DNA of 64,000 nt from Rhodococcus sp. KRD162 (GCF_017168335.1 NZ_JABFAU010000007.1:133884-197883), one strand, 5' to 3'. Positions 28,278-42,307 are shown, numbered from the stretch's first letter. The notes: generated by a model from the letters alone, not told the origin. Made by a program: numbers and translations.

Positions 28278-28283
28278 TAGCCT
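28278..28283 (+). promoter_or_regulatory. -10 element of sahH (TAGCCT)
   Basis: TAGCCT lies 35 bp before the ATG, giving a short leader with a strong Shine-Dalgarno sequence (AGGAGAGG at 28306-28313). The leader is too short for an SAH riboswitch. Confidence 0.45.
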
Positions 28284-28317
28284 GGGGAGCAGACACTCAG
28301 TCAACAGGAGAGGCAAG

Positions 28318-29802
<1,485 letters not shown>

Positions 29803-29819
29803 CCGAAAGATCTCGGTCG

Positions 29820-30485
29820 GTGGGAAAACTGTTCGTCATCGAAGGAGTCGACGGCGCGGGCAAGAACACGCTCGCCCGTCGGCTCGTTTCGGCGTGGGAA
29901 CGCGATGGCCTCAAGGTCCGACGGATCGGATTTCCGAGATACGACCACTCGGTGCATGCCGATCTTGCGGCAGAGGCATTGCGTGGGCAGCACGGCGATG
30001 TTGCAGGCAGCGTCCACGCGATGGCGCTGCTGTTCGCGCTCGACCGAAGAGCTGCCGCCGACGACATGCGAGAGTTGCTCTCGCACAACGATATCGTTCT
30101 CCTCGATCGATACGTGGCCTCCAATGCGGCGTACACGGCTGCGCGCCTCGAACAGTCCTGCGACGGCGAGGCAGTGGAATGGATCAGGGCGCTGGAATTC
30201 GATCGCTTCGAAGTACCGATCCCGGACGCTCAGATCCTCCTCGACGTTCCGGTTGCACTGGCCGCAGAGCGCGCCGAAGCGCGTGAGAATGCAGATGTGA
30301 CCCGAACCAGGGACGCATACGAACGGGACGGCTCGCTGCAGAGTCGGACCTCCGCGGTGTACGGCGGTCTGGCCGGCGCCGACTGGGTGTCGCCGTGGCG
30401 AGTGGTCACCGCCGACGTCGATCCCGATCGACTCGCCGCCGAGTTGGTCAATCAGCCATCAGACGTGCGGAAAGTGACACCATAG
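29820..30485 (+). CDS. tmk: Thymidylate kinase
   Basis: Tmk phosphorylates dTMP to dTDP. The 221-aa P-loop kinase has FVIEGVDGAGKNTLARRL, with Asn after the P-loop Lys as in the mycobacterial type where Arg occupies that place. The DR-base is FPRYD, and the LID region is LDRYVASNAAYTAARL. GTG 29820 is chosen for the family N-terminus. Just before it, GACCGA (29801-29806) and TCGGTC (29813-29818) can pair, so a 6-bp hairpin sits where the ribosome-binding site should be. It starts 17 nt after sahH and is followed by mtrA 4 nt later, the mycobacterial order. Confidence 0.92.
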   Translation: MGKLFVIEGVDGAGKNTLARRLVSAWERDGLKVRRIGFPRYDHSVHADLAAEALRGQHGDVAGSVHAMALLFALDRRAAADDMRELLSHNDIVLLDRYVASNAAYTAARLEQSCDGEAVEWIRALEFDRFEVPIPDAQILLDVPVALAAERAEARENADVTRTRDAYERDGSLQSRTSAVYGGLAGADWVSPWRVVTADVDPDRLAAELVNQPSDVRKVTP

Positions 30486-30489
30486 GACA

Positions 30490-31167
30490 ATGAAGCCTCG
30501 GATTCTGGTTGTGGACGACGATTCGGCTCTGGCGGAGATGCTCACCATCGTGTTGCGCGGTGAGGGATTCGAACCTTTCGTGGTCGGCGACGGCACTCAA
30601 GCACTCTCTGCTGTCCGCGAGAACCGGCCGGATCTGGTGCTGCTCGATCTGATGCTTCCCGGGATGAACGGCATCGACGTGTGCCGGGTGTTGCGAGCCG
30701 ATTCGGGTGTTCCGATCGTCATGCTGACGGCCAAGACCGACACCGTCGACGTCGTCCTCGGCCTGGAGTCCGGCGCGGACGACTACATCATGAAGCCGTT
30801 CAAACCGAAGGAGTTGGTTGCGCGCGTGCGCGCACGCCTGCGCAGGACCGAGGACGAACCGGCCGAATTGCTGTCCATCGCAGACATTGTCATCGACGTG
30901 CCGGCGCACAAGGTCAGCCGCGGCGACGAACTCGTCTCGCTCACTCCGCTCGAGTTCGATCTGCTGGTGGCACTCGCGCGCAAACCACGTCAGGTGTTCA
31001 CCCGCGAGGTGCTGCTCGAACAGGTGTGGGGCTACCGGCACGCGGCCGACACCCGATTGGTCAATGTGCACGTGCAGCGCCTGCGCGCGAAAGTGGAGAA
31101 GGATCCCGAGAATCCCGAGGTGGTGTTGACCGTCAGGGGGGTCGGGTACAAGGCCGGACCACCGTGA
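30490..31167 (+). CDS. mtrA: MtrA response regulator
   Basis: MtrA is the essential cell-cycle and cell-wall response regulator of mycolata. The 225-aa OmpR-type protein has [11 protein letters not shown], phospho-acceptor Asp in [46 protein letters not shown] and the winged helix ([44 protein letters not shown]). These are close to mycobacterial MtrA residue by residue. It starts 4 nt after the tmk stop and overlaps mtrB by GTGA, so kinase and regulator are co-translated. Confidence 0.97.
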   Translation: MKPRILVVDDDSALAEMLTIVLRGEGFEPFVVGDGTQALSAVRENRPDLVLLDLMLPGMNGIDVCRVLRADSGVPIVMLTAKTDTVDVVLGLESGADDYIMKPFKPKELVARVRARLRRTEDEPAELLSIADIVIDVPAHKVSRGDELVSLTPLEFDLLVALARKPRQVFTREVLLEQVWGYRHAADTRLVNVHVQRLRAKVEKDPENPEVVLTVRGVGYKAGPP

Positions 31168-32879
31168 TCGGTCTGTCCCGTTCTCGGCGGCGCATCAACG
31201 GCACGTTCTCTCCCGTCCTGCGGTTGTTTCGTTCGCTGAGTACCTCTCTCGGCCATGCTTGGCGACGTTCGCTGCAACTCCGGGTCGTGGTATCGACGCT
31301 GACCCTGTCGCTGGTCGTCATCCTCATACTCGGTGTGGTGTTGACCAGTCAGATCACCGATCGACTACTCGAGGCCAAACTGTCGGCAGCGACCGAGGAA
31401 CTCGACCGCTCACGCACCACCGTCGAGGGCAACCTCGCCGGAGCCGACGATTCCAGCGGCCTCGCGACGCGACTGGAACGCGCGCGAGCGGCCCTGACCA
31501 ACCAGGACCTCGATGCCGCGTCGACCAGCGGTTCGGCGGGATCGTTCGATCCGGTTCTGATCGTGGAGGGTGACGCCACCCGTGCCGAGGCCTCGGTCGG
31601 TCCGGTCGATCAGATCCCGAACAGTCTGCGCGACTTCGTCAAGAAGGGCCTGATCAGTTCGCAGTACGCCACTGTGACCGAAAGCGACGGCGGCTATTCC
31701 GGATCGGCGCTGATCATGGGATCACCCACCGGATCCGATATCTCGGCCTTGCAGCTCTATCTGATCTTCCCGTTGGCCAGCGAGGACCGCACCCTCTCGC
31801 TGGTTCGTGGCACCTTGTTCATCGGCGCAGTGGTGCTCCTGGTGTTGCTGGCCGCCATCGCGATGCTCGTTGCCCGCCAGGTCGTTCTGCCCATTCGTTC
31901 CGCATCGAGGATCGCGGTGCGTTTCGCCGACGGCAGACTCAAGGAGCGGATGCCGGTTCGCGGTGAGGACGACATGGCAAGGCTCGCGATGTCGTTCAAC
32001 GAAATGGCCGAGAGCCTGTCCAAGCAGATCACCCAGCTCGAGGAATTCGGCAACCTGCAGCGACGCTTCACCTCCGACGTCAGCCACGAACTGCGCACTC
32101 CGCTGACCACCGTGCGCATGGCCGCCGATCTCATTCACGACGCCAGCGACGACCTGGAGCCGGCGCTCAAGAGGTCCTCCGAACTTCTGGTGAACGAACT
32201 GGACCGCTTCGAGACCCTGCTCGGCGACCTGCTCGAGATCAGCCGACACGACGCAGGTGTCGCGGAACTCGCTGCCGAGCAACTCGATCTGCGCATGTGC
32301 GCCCGAGCTGCGGTATCCACGGTGCGCCACCTCGCCCGCGAAACCGGTACCGAGGTCATCGTCGACATGCCCGAGACGGCGGTGATCGCGGAGGTCGATC
32401 CCCGCCGAGTCGAACGAATCCTGCGCAACCTGCTCGCCAACGCGCTCGACCACGGCGAGGGCAAGCCGGTTCTGTTGCGACTGCGGGCCGATGCCGATGC
32501 GGCAGCGTTCGTGGTGCGCGATCAAGGGATCGGGCTGCGGCCCGGGGAAGAGAAGCTGGTGTTCAACAGGTTCTGGCGCTCGGATCCCTCGCGAGTTCGT
32601 CGATCCGGAGGCACCGGACTCGGACTGGCGATCAGCGTCGAGGATGCCCGTCTGCACGACGGTAAGCTCGAAGCGTGGGGTGCAGTAGGAGAAGGCGCGT
32701 GCTTCCGGCTCACGCTGCCTCTGGTACGCGGGCACAAGGTGATCGGATCGCCGCTACCACTCAAACCCGGCACCAGGAAATACGCTCAGGGACAACCGAT
32801 TCCCGCGGTCGACCCGCCGAAGTTGCCGGCCCCGAACTCGTCGGCCGCGAATCCGTCCGCGTCGGAGTCGGTCACGTGA
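31164..32879 (+). CDS. mtrB: MtrB sensor histidine kinase
   Basis: MtrB phosphorylates MtrA. The 571-aa protein has a membrane helix near residues 43-65, an extracytoplasmic domain of about 150 residues, a second helix (about 215-238), a HAMP domain and a canonical H-box ([25 protein letters not shown], in pieces). The ATPase part has [35 protein letters not shown] and [19 protein letters not shown]. The proline-rich tail ([12 protein letters not shown]) is usual. It overlaps both mtrA and lpqB by 4 nt. Start GTG 31164 was chosen over upstream open frame inside mtrA. Confidence 0.96.
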   Translation: MIGLSRSRRRINGTFSPVLRLFRSLSTSLGHAWRRSLQLRVVVSTLTLSLVVILILGVVLTSQITDRLLEAKLSAATEELDRSRTTVEGNLAGADDSSGLATRLERARAALTNQDLDAASTSGSAGSFDPVLIVEGDATRAEASVGPVDQIPNSLRDFVKKGLISSQYATVTESDGGYSGSALIMGSPTGSDISALQLYLIFPLASEDRTLSLVRGTLFIGAVVLLVLLAAIAMLVARQVVLPIRSASRIAVRFADGRLKERMPVRGEDDMARLAMSFNEMAESLSKQITQLEEFGNLQRRFTSDVSHELRTPLTTVRMAADLIHDASDDLEPALKRSSELLVNELDRFETLLGDLLEISRHDAGVAELAAEQLDLRMCARAAVSTVRHLARETGTEVIVDMPETAVIAEVDPRRVERILRNLLANALDHGEGKPVLLRLRADADAAAFVVRDQGIGLRPGEEKLVFNRFWRSDPSRVRRSGGTGLGLAISVEDARLHDGKLEAWGAVGEGACFRLTLPLVRGHKVIGSPLPLKPGTRKYAQGQPIPAVDPPKLPAPNSSAANPSASESVT

Positions 32880-34657
32880 GGAGATCCGCTGCGCACGGCT
32901 CCCGGATCCTGGCGATCTGCGCACTCGTCGTCGCGTTGGTCGGCGGCTGTGCCAGCCTGCCCGAGTCCTCCAGCCCCCAGGCCATCGGAACTCTGGCCGA
33001 CGGTGCCGCGCCGACCAGCGCCCCGGCCCCAGAGCCCGGTCGCGAACCGGACCGCCTGCTCGACGACTTCTTCGACGCCAGCGCGCTCTCTGCCAACCGG
33101 CACCAGGCCGCTCGGCAGTATCTCACCGAGGCCGCGTCGGGAACCTGGGACGACAGCGCACGAACGGTCGTCGCGGACCGGATCGATACCCTGTCCGGAC
33201 CGAGAACTGCCGACTCGGCACAATTCACTATTCGCTCCAAGACCGCAGGCATTCTGGCCCCGGGCGGGGAGTATCAGGCCGGCTCGGACACCTTCGACAT
33301 CTCGATCGACATGACGAGGGTCGACGGCCAGTGGCGCATCTCGAAACTGCCGCCCGGCGTCGTGATCGATCGATCGGCGTTCCTGAACACATATCAGCAG
33401 CGGTCGATCTATTTCGTCGATCCGCTCGGCGGTGTGTTGGTACCGGACGTCCGGTGGACCAGTGGATCCCAGGATCAGCTGGCCAACCAACTGGTGCAGT
33501 TGCTCATCGACGGACCCAAATCTGCGCTCTCGGCCGCGGTGAGCAACGAACTGTCGGAGGACGTGAATATTCGGGGGCCCATCACCAAGGCCGACGGTCA
33601 GACCTCACAGGTGGGGGTCGGGCTCGGCGGTATCAGGATCGACTTCGGCGGCCTGCAGAACAAGGGGGATCACGACCGGGAACTACTGGCTGCTCAGGTG
33701 ATCTGGACGCTCGCCACGGCCGAGGTGGCAGGTCCGTACGTGTTGCTGGCCGACGGTCAACCGATCGACACGACCAAGCCCGACGGGTGGACCACTGCCG
33801 GCGTCGATTCGTTCGATCCGCAGGGCAGCAACGACGACACCGTGGGGCTGCACGCGTTGGCCGCAGGCGGCCTCTTGCGCGTCGACGGAGCCCAGACCAT
33901 CCCCGCGCCCGGGTATTTCGGGCAGGCGCGCAATCTCCGCTCGGTCGCGTTGTCGAACGACGGCACCCTCGTGGCCGGCGTTGCCGACACCGGCCGTCCG
34001 GCACCCGCGCCGTCGAGCACGCTGATGGTCGGCAGCTACGACGGCGGCGCGTTCCCGGTTGCCGAGGGACAGTCGATCACACGGCCGACGTGGGGGTCCG
34101 ACGACAACGCGGCCTGGGCCGTGATCGACGGCACCAACGTCATCCGAGCCGCTCGCGATCCGTCCAACGGCCAGGTCTCGGTGATCCCTGTCGATGCCCG
34201 TGCTGTCACCGCACTCGGTACCCGGATCACCGAACTGCGTCTGGCGCGCGACGGAGTGCGGGCTGCGCTCATCGTGGACGGTGTGGTGTACGTCGCTGCC
34301 GTGGTGCGCGATCCCTCGGGCGTGTACTCGTTGACCTCGCCCCGAGCGGTCGCCATCGGACTCGGTAGTGACGCCACCAGTTTGGACTGGAGCACCGGAG
34401 AGACCATCGTCATCGTGCGAGTGGCCACGGACTCGCCCGTCGTACAGGTGACCGTCGACGGGTCCAGGATGGACCCGCTACCGTCACGGAATCTGACCAC
34501 CCCGGTGTTGGCTGTCGATGCGTCCCCGGAAACGGAGTACGTGGCCGATTCGCGGGCGGTGTTCGCCCTCAACAACGCCGATCCCGTCGGTGATCGTTAC
34601 TGGCGAGAGGTCACCGGCCTGGCCGGGGTCAAGGCGGTACCGATCCTGCCCGGCTGA
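32876..34657 (+). CDS. lpqB: LpqB lipoprotein, MtrAB accessory
   Basis: LpqB is a surface lipoprotein that modulates MtrB signalling in mycobacteria. The 593-aa protein has a signal peptide with lipobox LVGGC (Cys about residue 25), a GerMN-like domain ([27 protein letters not shown]) and a C-terminal beta-propeller. GTG 32876 overlaps the mtrB stop (GTGA), giving an mtrA-mtrB-lpqB operon with coupled translation. The family length is about 580-600 aa, so it is complete. Confidence 0.95.
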   Translation: MRRSAAHGSRILAICALVVALVGGCASLPESSSPQAIGTLADGAAPTSAPAPEPGREPDRLLDDFFDASALSANRHQAARQYLTEAASGTWDDSARTVVADRIDTLSGPRTADSAQFTIRSKTAGILAPGGEYQAGSDTFDISIDMTRVDGQWRISKLPPGVVIDRSAFLNTYQQRSIYFVDPLGGVLVPDVRWTSGSQDQLANQLVQLLIDGPKSALSAAVSNELSEDVNIRGPITKADGQTSQVGVGLGGIRIDFGGLQNKGDHDRELLAAQVIWTLATAEVAGPYVLLADGQPIDTTKPDGWTTAGVDSFDPQGSNDDTVGLHALAAGGLLRVDGAQTIPAPGYFGQARNLRSVALSNDGTLVAGVADTGRPAPAPSSTLMVGSYDGGAFPVAEGQSITRPTWGSDDNAAWAVIDGTNVIRAARDPSNGQVSVIPVDARAVTALGTRITELRLARDGVRAALIVDGVVYVAAVVRDPSGVYSLTSPRAVAIGLGSDATSLDWSTGETIVIVRVATDSPVVQVTVDGSRMDPLPSRNLTTPVLAVDASPETEYVADSRAVFALNNADPVGDRYWREVTGLAGVKAVPILPG

Positions 34658-34702
34658 CGTCGTGCGCGGGGCGTGTCGGTGGGTGCGGGCACAGTGGCGC
34701 TC

Positions 34703-35386
34703 ATGCGAACGCTCCTCGATCTCGTTCTTCCGCTCGAGTGTGCCGGTTGTGGCGTGCCGGGGGAGCAGTGGTGCACAGGGTGTTCCCGGGCCCTGTACGT
34801 GCCCCCCGTCGTCGTTCGTCCTCGTGTCGATCCGGGAGTGCCCTGTTGGGCGCTCGGGACCTACAGCGGGCCGCGGCGCAGTGGCATCATCGCGCTCAAG
34901 GAGCGGGGTCGCCGTTCGGTCGCGCGGCCGTTCGGTCGGGCTCTGGCCGAGGCTGTCGGGCATCTGCGTGTCGCCGGTGAGATCGATCCGCCGGAACTCG
35001 GTTCGCTGGTGCTGGTCTGCGCTCCCACTCGGGCCAGGGCGGCGAGGACCCGCGGCGGAGATCCGGTTCTTCGTTGTGCTCGGATCGCGGCCGAGCAGTT
35101 GGCACCGGAGACCGTGCTCGTGCCCGAGCTGCTGCGAATGTCCACCGGAGTTCGAGACTCGGTCGGCCTGTCGGCCGGACAGCGCCAGAGCAACGTAGCC
35201 GGTCGGGTCGAGGTTGTCGGAGTGCGCCGTTCGCGATCGGACAACGGCGGAGCGCGGACGGGCTCCTGCACGGTGCTCCTGGTCGACGATGTCGTGACCA
35301 CCGGGGCAACTCTGGCCGAATCCGCAAGAGTGCTAAAGGATTTCGGTGTCCCACTGGCCGGAGCGCTCGTGGTGGCGCACGCGTGA
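34703..35386 (+). CDS. ComF-like phosphoribosyltransferase-fold protein
   Basis: This 227-aa ComF-type protein (Rv3242c-like) has an N-terminal cysteine cluster that could bind zinc (LECAGCGVPGEQWCTGC) and a C-terminal PRTase domain with VLLVDDVVTTGATLAES as the PRPP loop. In naturally competent bacteria ComF aids DNA uptake; in actinobacteria the role is open. ATG 34703 is chosen for the usual LLDLVLPLECAGCG start; GTG 34673 is possible and would add ten residues. It lies 45 bp after lpqB and 202 bp before hpf; this gap contains a TAACGT hexamer at 35455 and no supported gene. Confidence 0.88.
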   Translation: MRTLLDLVLPLECAGCGVPGEQWCTGCSRALYVPPVVVRPRVDPGVPCWALGTYSGPRRSGIIALKERGRRSVARPFGRALAEAVGHLRVAGEIDPPELGSLVLVCAPTRARAARTRGGDPVLRCARIAAEQLAPETVLVPELLRMSTGVRDSVGLSAGQRQSNVAGRVEVVGVRRSRSDNGGARTGSCTVLLVDDVVTTGATLAESARVLKDFGVPLAGALVVAHA

Positions 35387-35588
35387 GAGCGCAGCGTTCG
35401 GACACGCCGACAACCAATTCGGGGTGAACGGTGGCACACGAGTCGATGACCGACTAACGTCGCGCACACGCCCCTAGTTGCACGAGATGCGAGGTGATGC
35501 CCCGGACTCGAGATGCCGGAAGGTTCCCCATTCGGCATGCACACTTGCCACGTCCAACAGTGGGCGTGGCCGATATCGGGAGGTACGC

Positions 35589-36257
35589 GTGACGACCCCT
35601 TCACAAGCCTCGGTTTTCTTCGACGAGAAGCCTTCGGAAGAACCCGCCAAGAGCAATGCGGATGTTGTGGTCAAGGGCCGCAACGTCGAGATACCGGATC
35701 ACTTCCGGATATACGTCTCCGAGAAGCTCGCTCGACTCGAGCGCTTCGATCCTTCCATCTACCTGTTCGACGTCGAACTGCAACACGAACGAAATCGCCG
35801 TCAGGCCAAGGCATGCCAACGCGTGGAGATCACCGCGAAGGGCAGGGGGCCGGTCGTTCGTGCAGAGGCATGCGCCGACAGTTTCTATGCCGCGCTCGAA
35901 GCGGTGACATCGAAGCTCGAGAGCAGGCTCAGGCGTACCAAGGACCGTCGTAAGGTCCATTACGGCGAGAAGCGGCCCGTCTCCGTCGCCGAGGCCACCG
36001 CCGAACTGGCCGAGGACGATACCCTCGCGCTCGACCCCGAGACCAAGCTCGACTCGTTCGAGGACGATCAGAGCGGCCCCGGGCACATCGTGCGGACGAA
36101 GACCCACTCGGCGGCACCGATGAGCGTCGACGACGCGCTCTACGAAATGGAGCTCGTCGGTCACGACTTCTTCCTGTTCCACGACAGTGCCACCGACCGA
36201 CCATCGGTCGTCTATCGACGGCACGCCTTCGATTACGGCTTGATCAGACTCACCTGA
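35589..36257 (+). CDS. hpf: Long-form ribosome hibernation promoting factor
   Basis: HPF binds the small subunit and pairs ribosomes as inactive 100S dimers in stationary phase. The 222-aa protein has an N-terminal S30AE domain (VVVKGRNVEIPDHFRIYVSEKLARLERFD) and a C-terminal dimer domain (MSVDDALYEMELVGHDFFLFHD and RRHAFDYGLIRL), so it is the long type. GTG 35589 is set by GGGAGG with a 5-nt spacer; an upstream ATG at 35478 would add residues with no homology. It precedes secA1 as in mycobacteria (Rv3241c-Rv3240c). Confidence 0.95.
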   Translation: MTTPSQASVFFDEKPSEEPAKSNADVVVKGRNVEIPDHFRIYVSEKLARLERFDPSIYLFDVELQHERNRRQAKACQRVEITAKGRGPVVRAEACADSFYAALEAVTSKLESRLRRTKDRRKVHYGEKRPVSVAEATAELAEDDTLALDPETKLDSFEDDQSGPGHIVRTKTHSAAPMSVDDALYEMELVGHDFFLFHDSATDRPSVVYRRHAFDYGLIRLT

Positions 36258-36266
36258 CCCGCCCCG

Positions 36267-36298
36267 TCACGGAGGGCCCATTCGTTCGCCGTCCGTGA
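36267..36298 (+). terminator. Candidate hpf terminator
   Basis: TCACGGA (36267-36273) pairs with TCCGTGA (36292-36298) across an 18-nt loop, 10 bp after the hpf stop. Confidence 0.45.
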
Positions 36299-36310
36299 AA
36301 TCTTTCACCG

Positions 36311-36357
36311 CTGCAGGCTCGACGCCGCAAGAGATGATCCGCACGTCGAGCCTGCAG
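36311..36357 (+). terminator. Perfect 14-bp inverted repeat between hpf and secA1
   Basis: CTGCAGGCTCGACG (36311-36324) and CGTCGAGCCTGCAG (36344-36357) are exact reverse complements with a 19-nt loop. It could end hpf transcripts or regulate secA1. The rest of the gap 36258-36601 contains only a short tandem repeat. Confidence 0.6.
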
Positions 36358-36530
36358 TGCTGTGTCGGTGTGGACGCGGACTTCGAACCGGGGAACTCCG
36401 AAGACCGCCGGTGGGGCTCCCACGCTCACAGCGGCACCGCCTACCATGGACGCGTTCGGGTCAGCCGCCGCGCACAAGCCGTGGTGACGAACCCGTGAGC
36501 TCGCTGAAATTACGAAGCGTTGCTCGTAAT

Positions 36531-36564
36531 GCAGTGTTGTTCGTAGTGCAGTGTTGTTCGTGTC
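36531..36564 (+). repeat. 17-bp tandem duplication upstream of secA1
   Basis: GCAGTGTTGTTCGTAGT is followed directly by GCAGTGTTGTTCGTGTC (14 identical bases, then divergence). It ends 37 bp before the secA1 start and may lie in its leader. Confidence 0.7.
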
Positions 36565-36601
36565 AGTACCCGTGAACCGAGGATCGAGGACGAGAAAGCC
36601 C

Positions 36602-39496
<2,895 letters not shown>

Positions 39497-39530
39497 CGGA
39501 CAGCGGTCGCGTCGTTGCAGGGTGGCAGCA

Positions 39531-40109
39531 CTACCCCACGCGCAACGACGTGACCGTCCATCCGGGGCGGCGCGGATCGATCGCCAACTCGATTCGGCCG
39601 GCGAAGGCGAACATTCGTGGCCCGCGGGTGTACGAGCCGAATATCTCTGCCGACACCTCCGACCGGTACACGACGTGGACTCGGCTGATCGTGGCCAACC
39701 CGAGCCGGCGCCCCGGTGGCGGGTTGCGCACGATCGTCCGCACCAGGTCGATCATCGAGGCGGTGAACAACCCCGACAGATGATCGGCGCTTCGCCGGCG
39801 ATCGATCACTTCGATCAGCACGCGCATCGCGCGCTCGGCAGTCGAGCGCGCATCGGCAGGCACGGCCGGCCGTGCGGCGGGCGGCTCGATCCGTCGGCGG
39901 GATGGATTGCTGCGCACCGACGGTCGATGCCGGGCCGGTATCGGTTCGGCGGCAGTTGTCGGGCCGCGACGGTGCACGGTGCCCGGCGAGAGTGGCGGCT
40001 CGAACGGCGCTGCGCGGGAGAGGAAGCAGTGCTGTTCGGCCTGCAGCCGTGGGTCCGGTCCTAACGTGTCGCCGGGGCCGGGTGGCTCGTTCGATTCGAT
40101 GACGCTCAC
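39531..40109 (-). CDS. Rv3235-like protein
   Basis: This 192-aa protein has a disordered, Arg/Pro-rich N-terminal half (about 90 residues) and a compact C-terminal domain (MRVLIEVIDRRRSADHLSGLF, MIDLVRTIVR, RVHVVYRSEVSAEIFGSYTRG, MFAFAGRIEL). The C-terminal part is the conserved Rv3235-family domain found next to secA in actinobacteria; its role is unknown. It converges on secA1 with 34 bp between stops and is divergent from the acyltransferase gene. GTG 40109 is the only upstream start in frame before the next stop that seems suitable. Confidence 0.8.
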   Translation of the reverse strand: MSVIESNEPPGPGDTLGPDPRLQAEQHCFLSRAAPFEPPLSPGTVHRRGPTTAAEPIPARHRPSVRSNPSRRRIEPPAARPAVPADARSTAERAMRVLIEVIDRRRSADHLSGLFTASMIDLVRTIVRNPPPGRRLGLATISRVHVVYRSEVSAEIFGSYTRGPRMFAFAGRIELAIDPRRPGWTVTSLRVG

Positions 40110-40296
40110 ACCGAGATTGACGGTCTCCGGCCCCGTTCGGTTCCCTGTCGATTCACACGAGATTGCGCGACACGAGTCATCGAAAGACCGCGCGACCGAT
40201 GCCCGTCCGCCACGTACTCTAGGTTCGAGGACATCGCGCGCACGGGGACAGGATCGGGCGCGTACTTCATGCGAGGACGGGGACTGGTAACACGCG

Positions 40297-41772
40297 ATGG
40301 CAACGAGGCTGACAACGCAAGATGCGTCGTTCTACTTTCTCGAGGCCAGTAGTAGTCCCATGCATCTCGGATCGCTCGCCATCTTCCGGACCCCTCGCAG
40401 CGGGTTCAGCTACGAGCGGTTGCTGTCGTTGGTGGAGCAGCGTCTGGCTTTGGTTCCCCGCTACCGGCAGAAGGTCCGCGAGGTCGCGTTCGGCCTGGCG
40501 CGGCCGGTATGGGTCGACGATGCAGACTTCGACATCACGTATCACATCCGGCGTTCGGCGCTTCCGAAACCGGGTTCGGACGACCAGTTGCACGATCTGA
40601 TCGCGCGGCTCACCTCGCGCCCCCTCGATCGCACCCGCCCGCTGTGGGAGATGTACCTGGTCGAGGGGTTGTCGAAAAACCGCTTCGCCATCTTCACCAA
40701 GTCCCATTCGGCCCTGGTCGACGGTGAGCACGCCCTCGACATCGGTCAGGTCATCCTCGACGCGAGCAAGAATCCGGCCCCGATGGCCGAGGAGTTGTGG
40801 ATGCCCGCGCGCGAACCCAAGGACTCCGCCTTGGTCATCGACGCGCTGACGGAGTTGGTGGTGCGGCCGGGGGAGGGCATCGAGGCGCTGCGCGGCGCGG
40901 TCAACGGCGTCGCCGAAGTCGCGGGCGATGCACTGCGCGCCGCGGGCAAAGTTGCCGCGGTGCTGCGTACTGCGACCCAGAGCGCTCCCTCGAGTCCACT
41001 CAATGCCCCGATCTCCCGAAATCGACGATTCGCGGTGGCCAAGACGGAGCTGTCGGACTATCGGAGAATCCACAACAGGTTCGGTTGCTCGATCAACGAC
41101 GTGGTGCTCGCGGTGGTGACCGGGGCACTGCGAAACTGGCTGCTCTCGCGCGGGGAACCGGTGACGGCGTCCTCGACGGTACGAGCGATGGTGCCGATGT
41201 CGGTGTACGTCTCCGCCGATCGCGTGGGGTTCGGGGACGTGGGCGACCGACCGATCGAGTCGGCCGAGGACGATCGCGGCGAGGACGATCGAAGCGAGGA
41301 CGATCGAAGCGAGGTCTCCTCGTTCCTCGTCGACCTGCCGGTTGGTGAATCGAATGCGGTGGTTCGGCTCTCACATATCGCGCACGCCACCGAGGCACAT
41401 GCCCATCAGAGTCGCGGTGTGACTGCGCAGACACTGATGCGGATCTCCGGGTTTGCTCCGGCGAGCCTGCATGCCATGGGGGTGCGAGCGGGAAGCCGGC
41501 TGTCGCAGCGGGTGTTCAATCTGATCGTCACCAACGCGCCCGGGCCACAATTTCCGCTCTACGTCGGCGGTGCGCGGATGCTCGAGATGTACCCGGTCTC
41601 GCCGCTGTTCGAGAATCAGGCGCTGAGCATCGGGCTGACGTCGTACGACGGCTTCGTGTTCTTCGGCCTCAACGCCGACCGTGGTGCCATGCCGGATGTG
41701 GATGTGGTGACAGCGCTGCTGCACGAGGCGCTGGAAGAGTTGGTCGACGCGAGTAACGAATCGAGAGTGTGA
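40297..41772 (+). CDS. WS/DGAT-type acyltransferase with altered HHxxxDG motif
   Basis: This 491-aa protein belongs to the wax ester synthase/diacylglycerol acyltransferase family (tgs3 position in mycobacteria). It keeps the N-terminal MHLGSLAIF, RPLDRTRPLWEMYLVEGL and the C-terminal SNAPGPQFPLYVGG-like stretch (here TNAPGPQFPLYVGGARM). The active-site motif HHxxxDG reads HSALVDG: the second His, which acts as the base in the related chloramphenicol acetyltransferase fold, is Ser. Activity is therefore doubtful. An acidic insert EDDRGEDDRSEDDRSE comes from a DNA repeat at 41266-41310. The gene after it begins 10 nt downstream. A TACTCT hexamer at 40215 could be its -10. Confidence 0.88.
   Translation: MATRLTTQDASFYFLEASSSPMHLGSLAIFRTPRSGFSYERLLSLVEQRLALVPRYRQKVREVAFGLARPVWVDDADFDITYHIRRSALPKPGSDDQLHDLIARLTSRPLDRTRPLWEMYLVEGLSKNRFAIFTKSHSALVDGEHALDIGQVILDASKNPAPMAEELWMPAREPKDSALVIDALTELVVRPGEGIEALRGAVNGVAEVAGDALRAAGKVAAVLRTATQSAPSSPLNAPISRNRRFAVAKTELSDYRRIHNRFGCSINDVVLAVVTGALRNWLLSRGEPVTASSTVRAMVPMSVYVSADRVGFGDVGDRPIESAEDDRGEDDRSEDDRSEVSSFLVDLPVGESNAVVRLSHIAHATEAHAHQSRGVTAQTLMRISGFAPASLHAMGVRAGSRLSQRVFNLIVTNAPGPQFPLYVGGARMLEMYPVSPLFENQALSIGLTSYDGFVFFGLNADRGAMPDVDVVTALLHEALEELVDASNESRV
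41266..41310 (+). repeat. Three 15-bp tandem repeats within the acyltransferase gene
   Basis: GAGGACGATCGCGGC (41266-41280) is followed by two copies of GAGGACGATCGAAGC. They are in frame and encode EDDRG/EDDRS units in a surface loop of the protein. Confidence 0.85.
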
Positions 41773-41782
41773 GGTCTTCGCA

Positions 41783-42307
41783 ATGCGAGTCTATGTTCCG
41801 GCGACGCTGGAGTTCTTGAAAGTGTTGTCGGCGGAAGGCGAATTCAGCCCGGTCTCGCGCACGGCCTTCGCGGTGACGCCGACCCTGCGTGAGGCCTACT
41901 CCTCCGGTGACGACGAGGAGTTGGCCGAGGTCGCGATGGGGGAGGCGGCCCGTGCCTCGCTGCGGCTGATCGCTGCTGCCGTCGACGGCGAGGCCGATAC
42001 GGGGACGGTCGCCGAGGGCGTGGTGTATCGGCGGGCCGTGATCGCAGCCGATGTGGACGATCCCACACTGCGACCCGATCTCGACGATGCCGTCGTACGG
42101 CTGGCGGATCCTGTGCGGATGGATCAGGTCGCGTCGGTGCACGTCGATCTCGAAGGTGCCGAATCTGCGGTTGCCAAGGCCGTGGCAGTCGTCGACGCTG
42201 CCGACATGGGCGATGTCGACGCGGAGTTCGTGTTGGGGGACGCCGAGGATCACACGTTGGCGTGGTACGCCCCACAGGAGTTGTCGTTCCTGCTCGAGCT
42301 GCTCTGA
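41783..42307 (+). CDS. DUF6912 family protein (Rv3231c-like)
   Basis: This 174-aa protein has a conserved N-terminus (MRVYVPATLEFLKVL), a middle part with AFAVTPTLREAYSSGDDEELAEVAMGEAARASLRL and a C-terminal AWYAPQELSFLLELL. It is the actinobacterial family at the Rv3231c place; no catalytic motif is visible. It follows the acyltransferase by 10 nt and is probably co-transcribed. In M. tuberculosis a ppk2 gene lies between the two; it is absent here. Confidence 0.8.
   Translation: MRVYVPATLEFLKVLSAEGEFSPVSRTAFAVTPTLREAYSSGDDEELAEVAMGEAARASLRLIAAAVDGEADTGTVAEGVVYRRAVIAADVDDPTLRPDLDDAVVRLADPVRMDQVASVHVDLEGAESAVAKAVAVVDAADMGDVDAEFVLGDAEDHTLAWYAPQELSFLLELL

Noticed and set aside
28230..28317. 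SAH riboswitch before sahH
   Set aside because: The leader from the likely -10 is only about 28 nt and shows none of the conserved stems.
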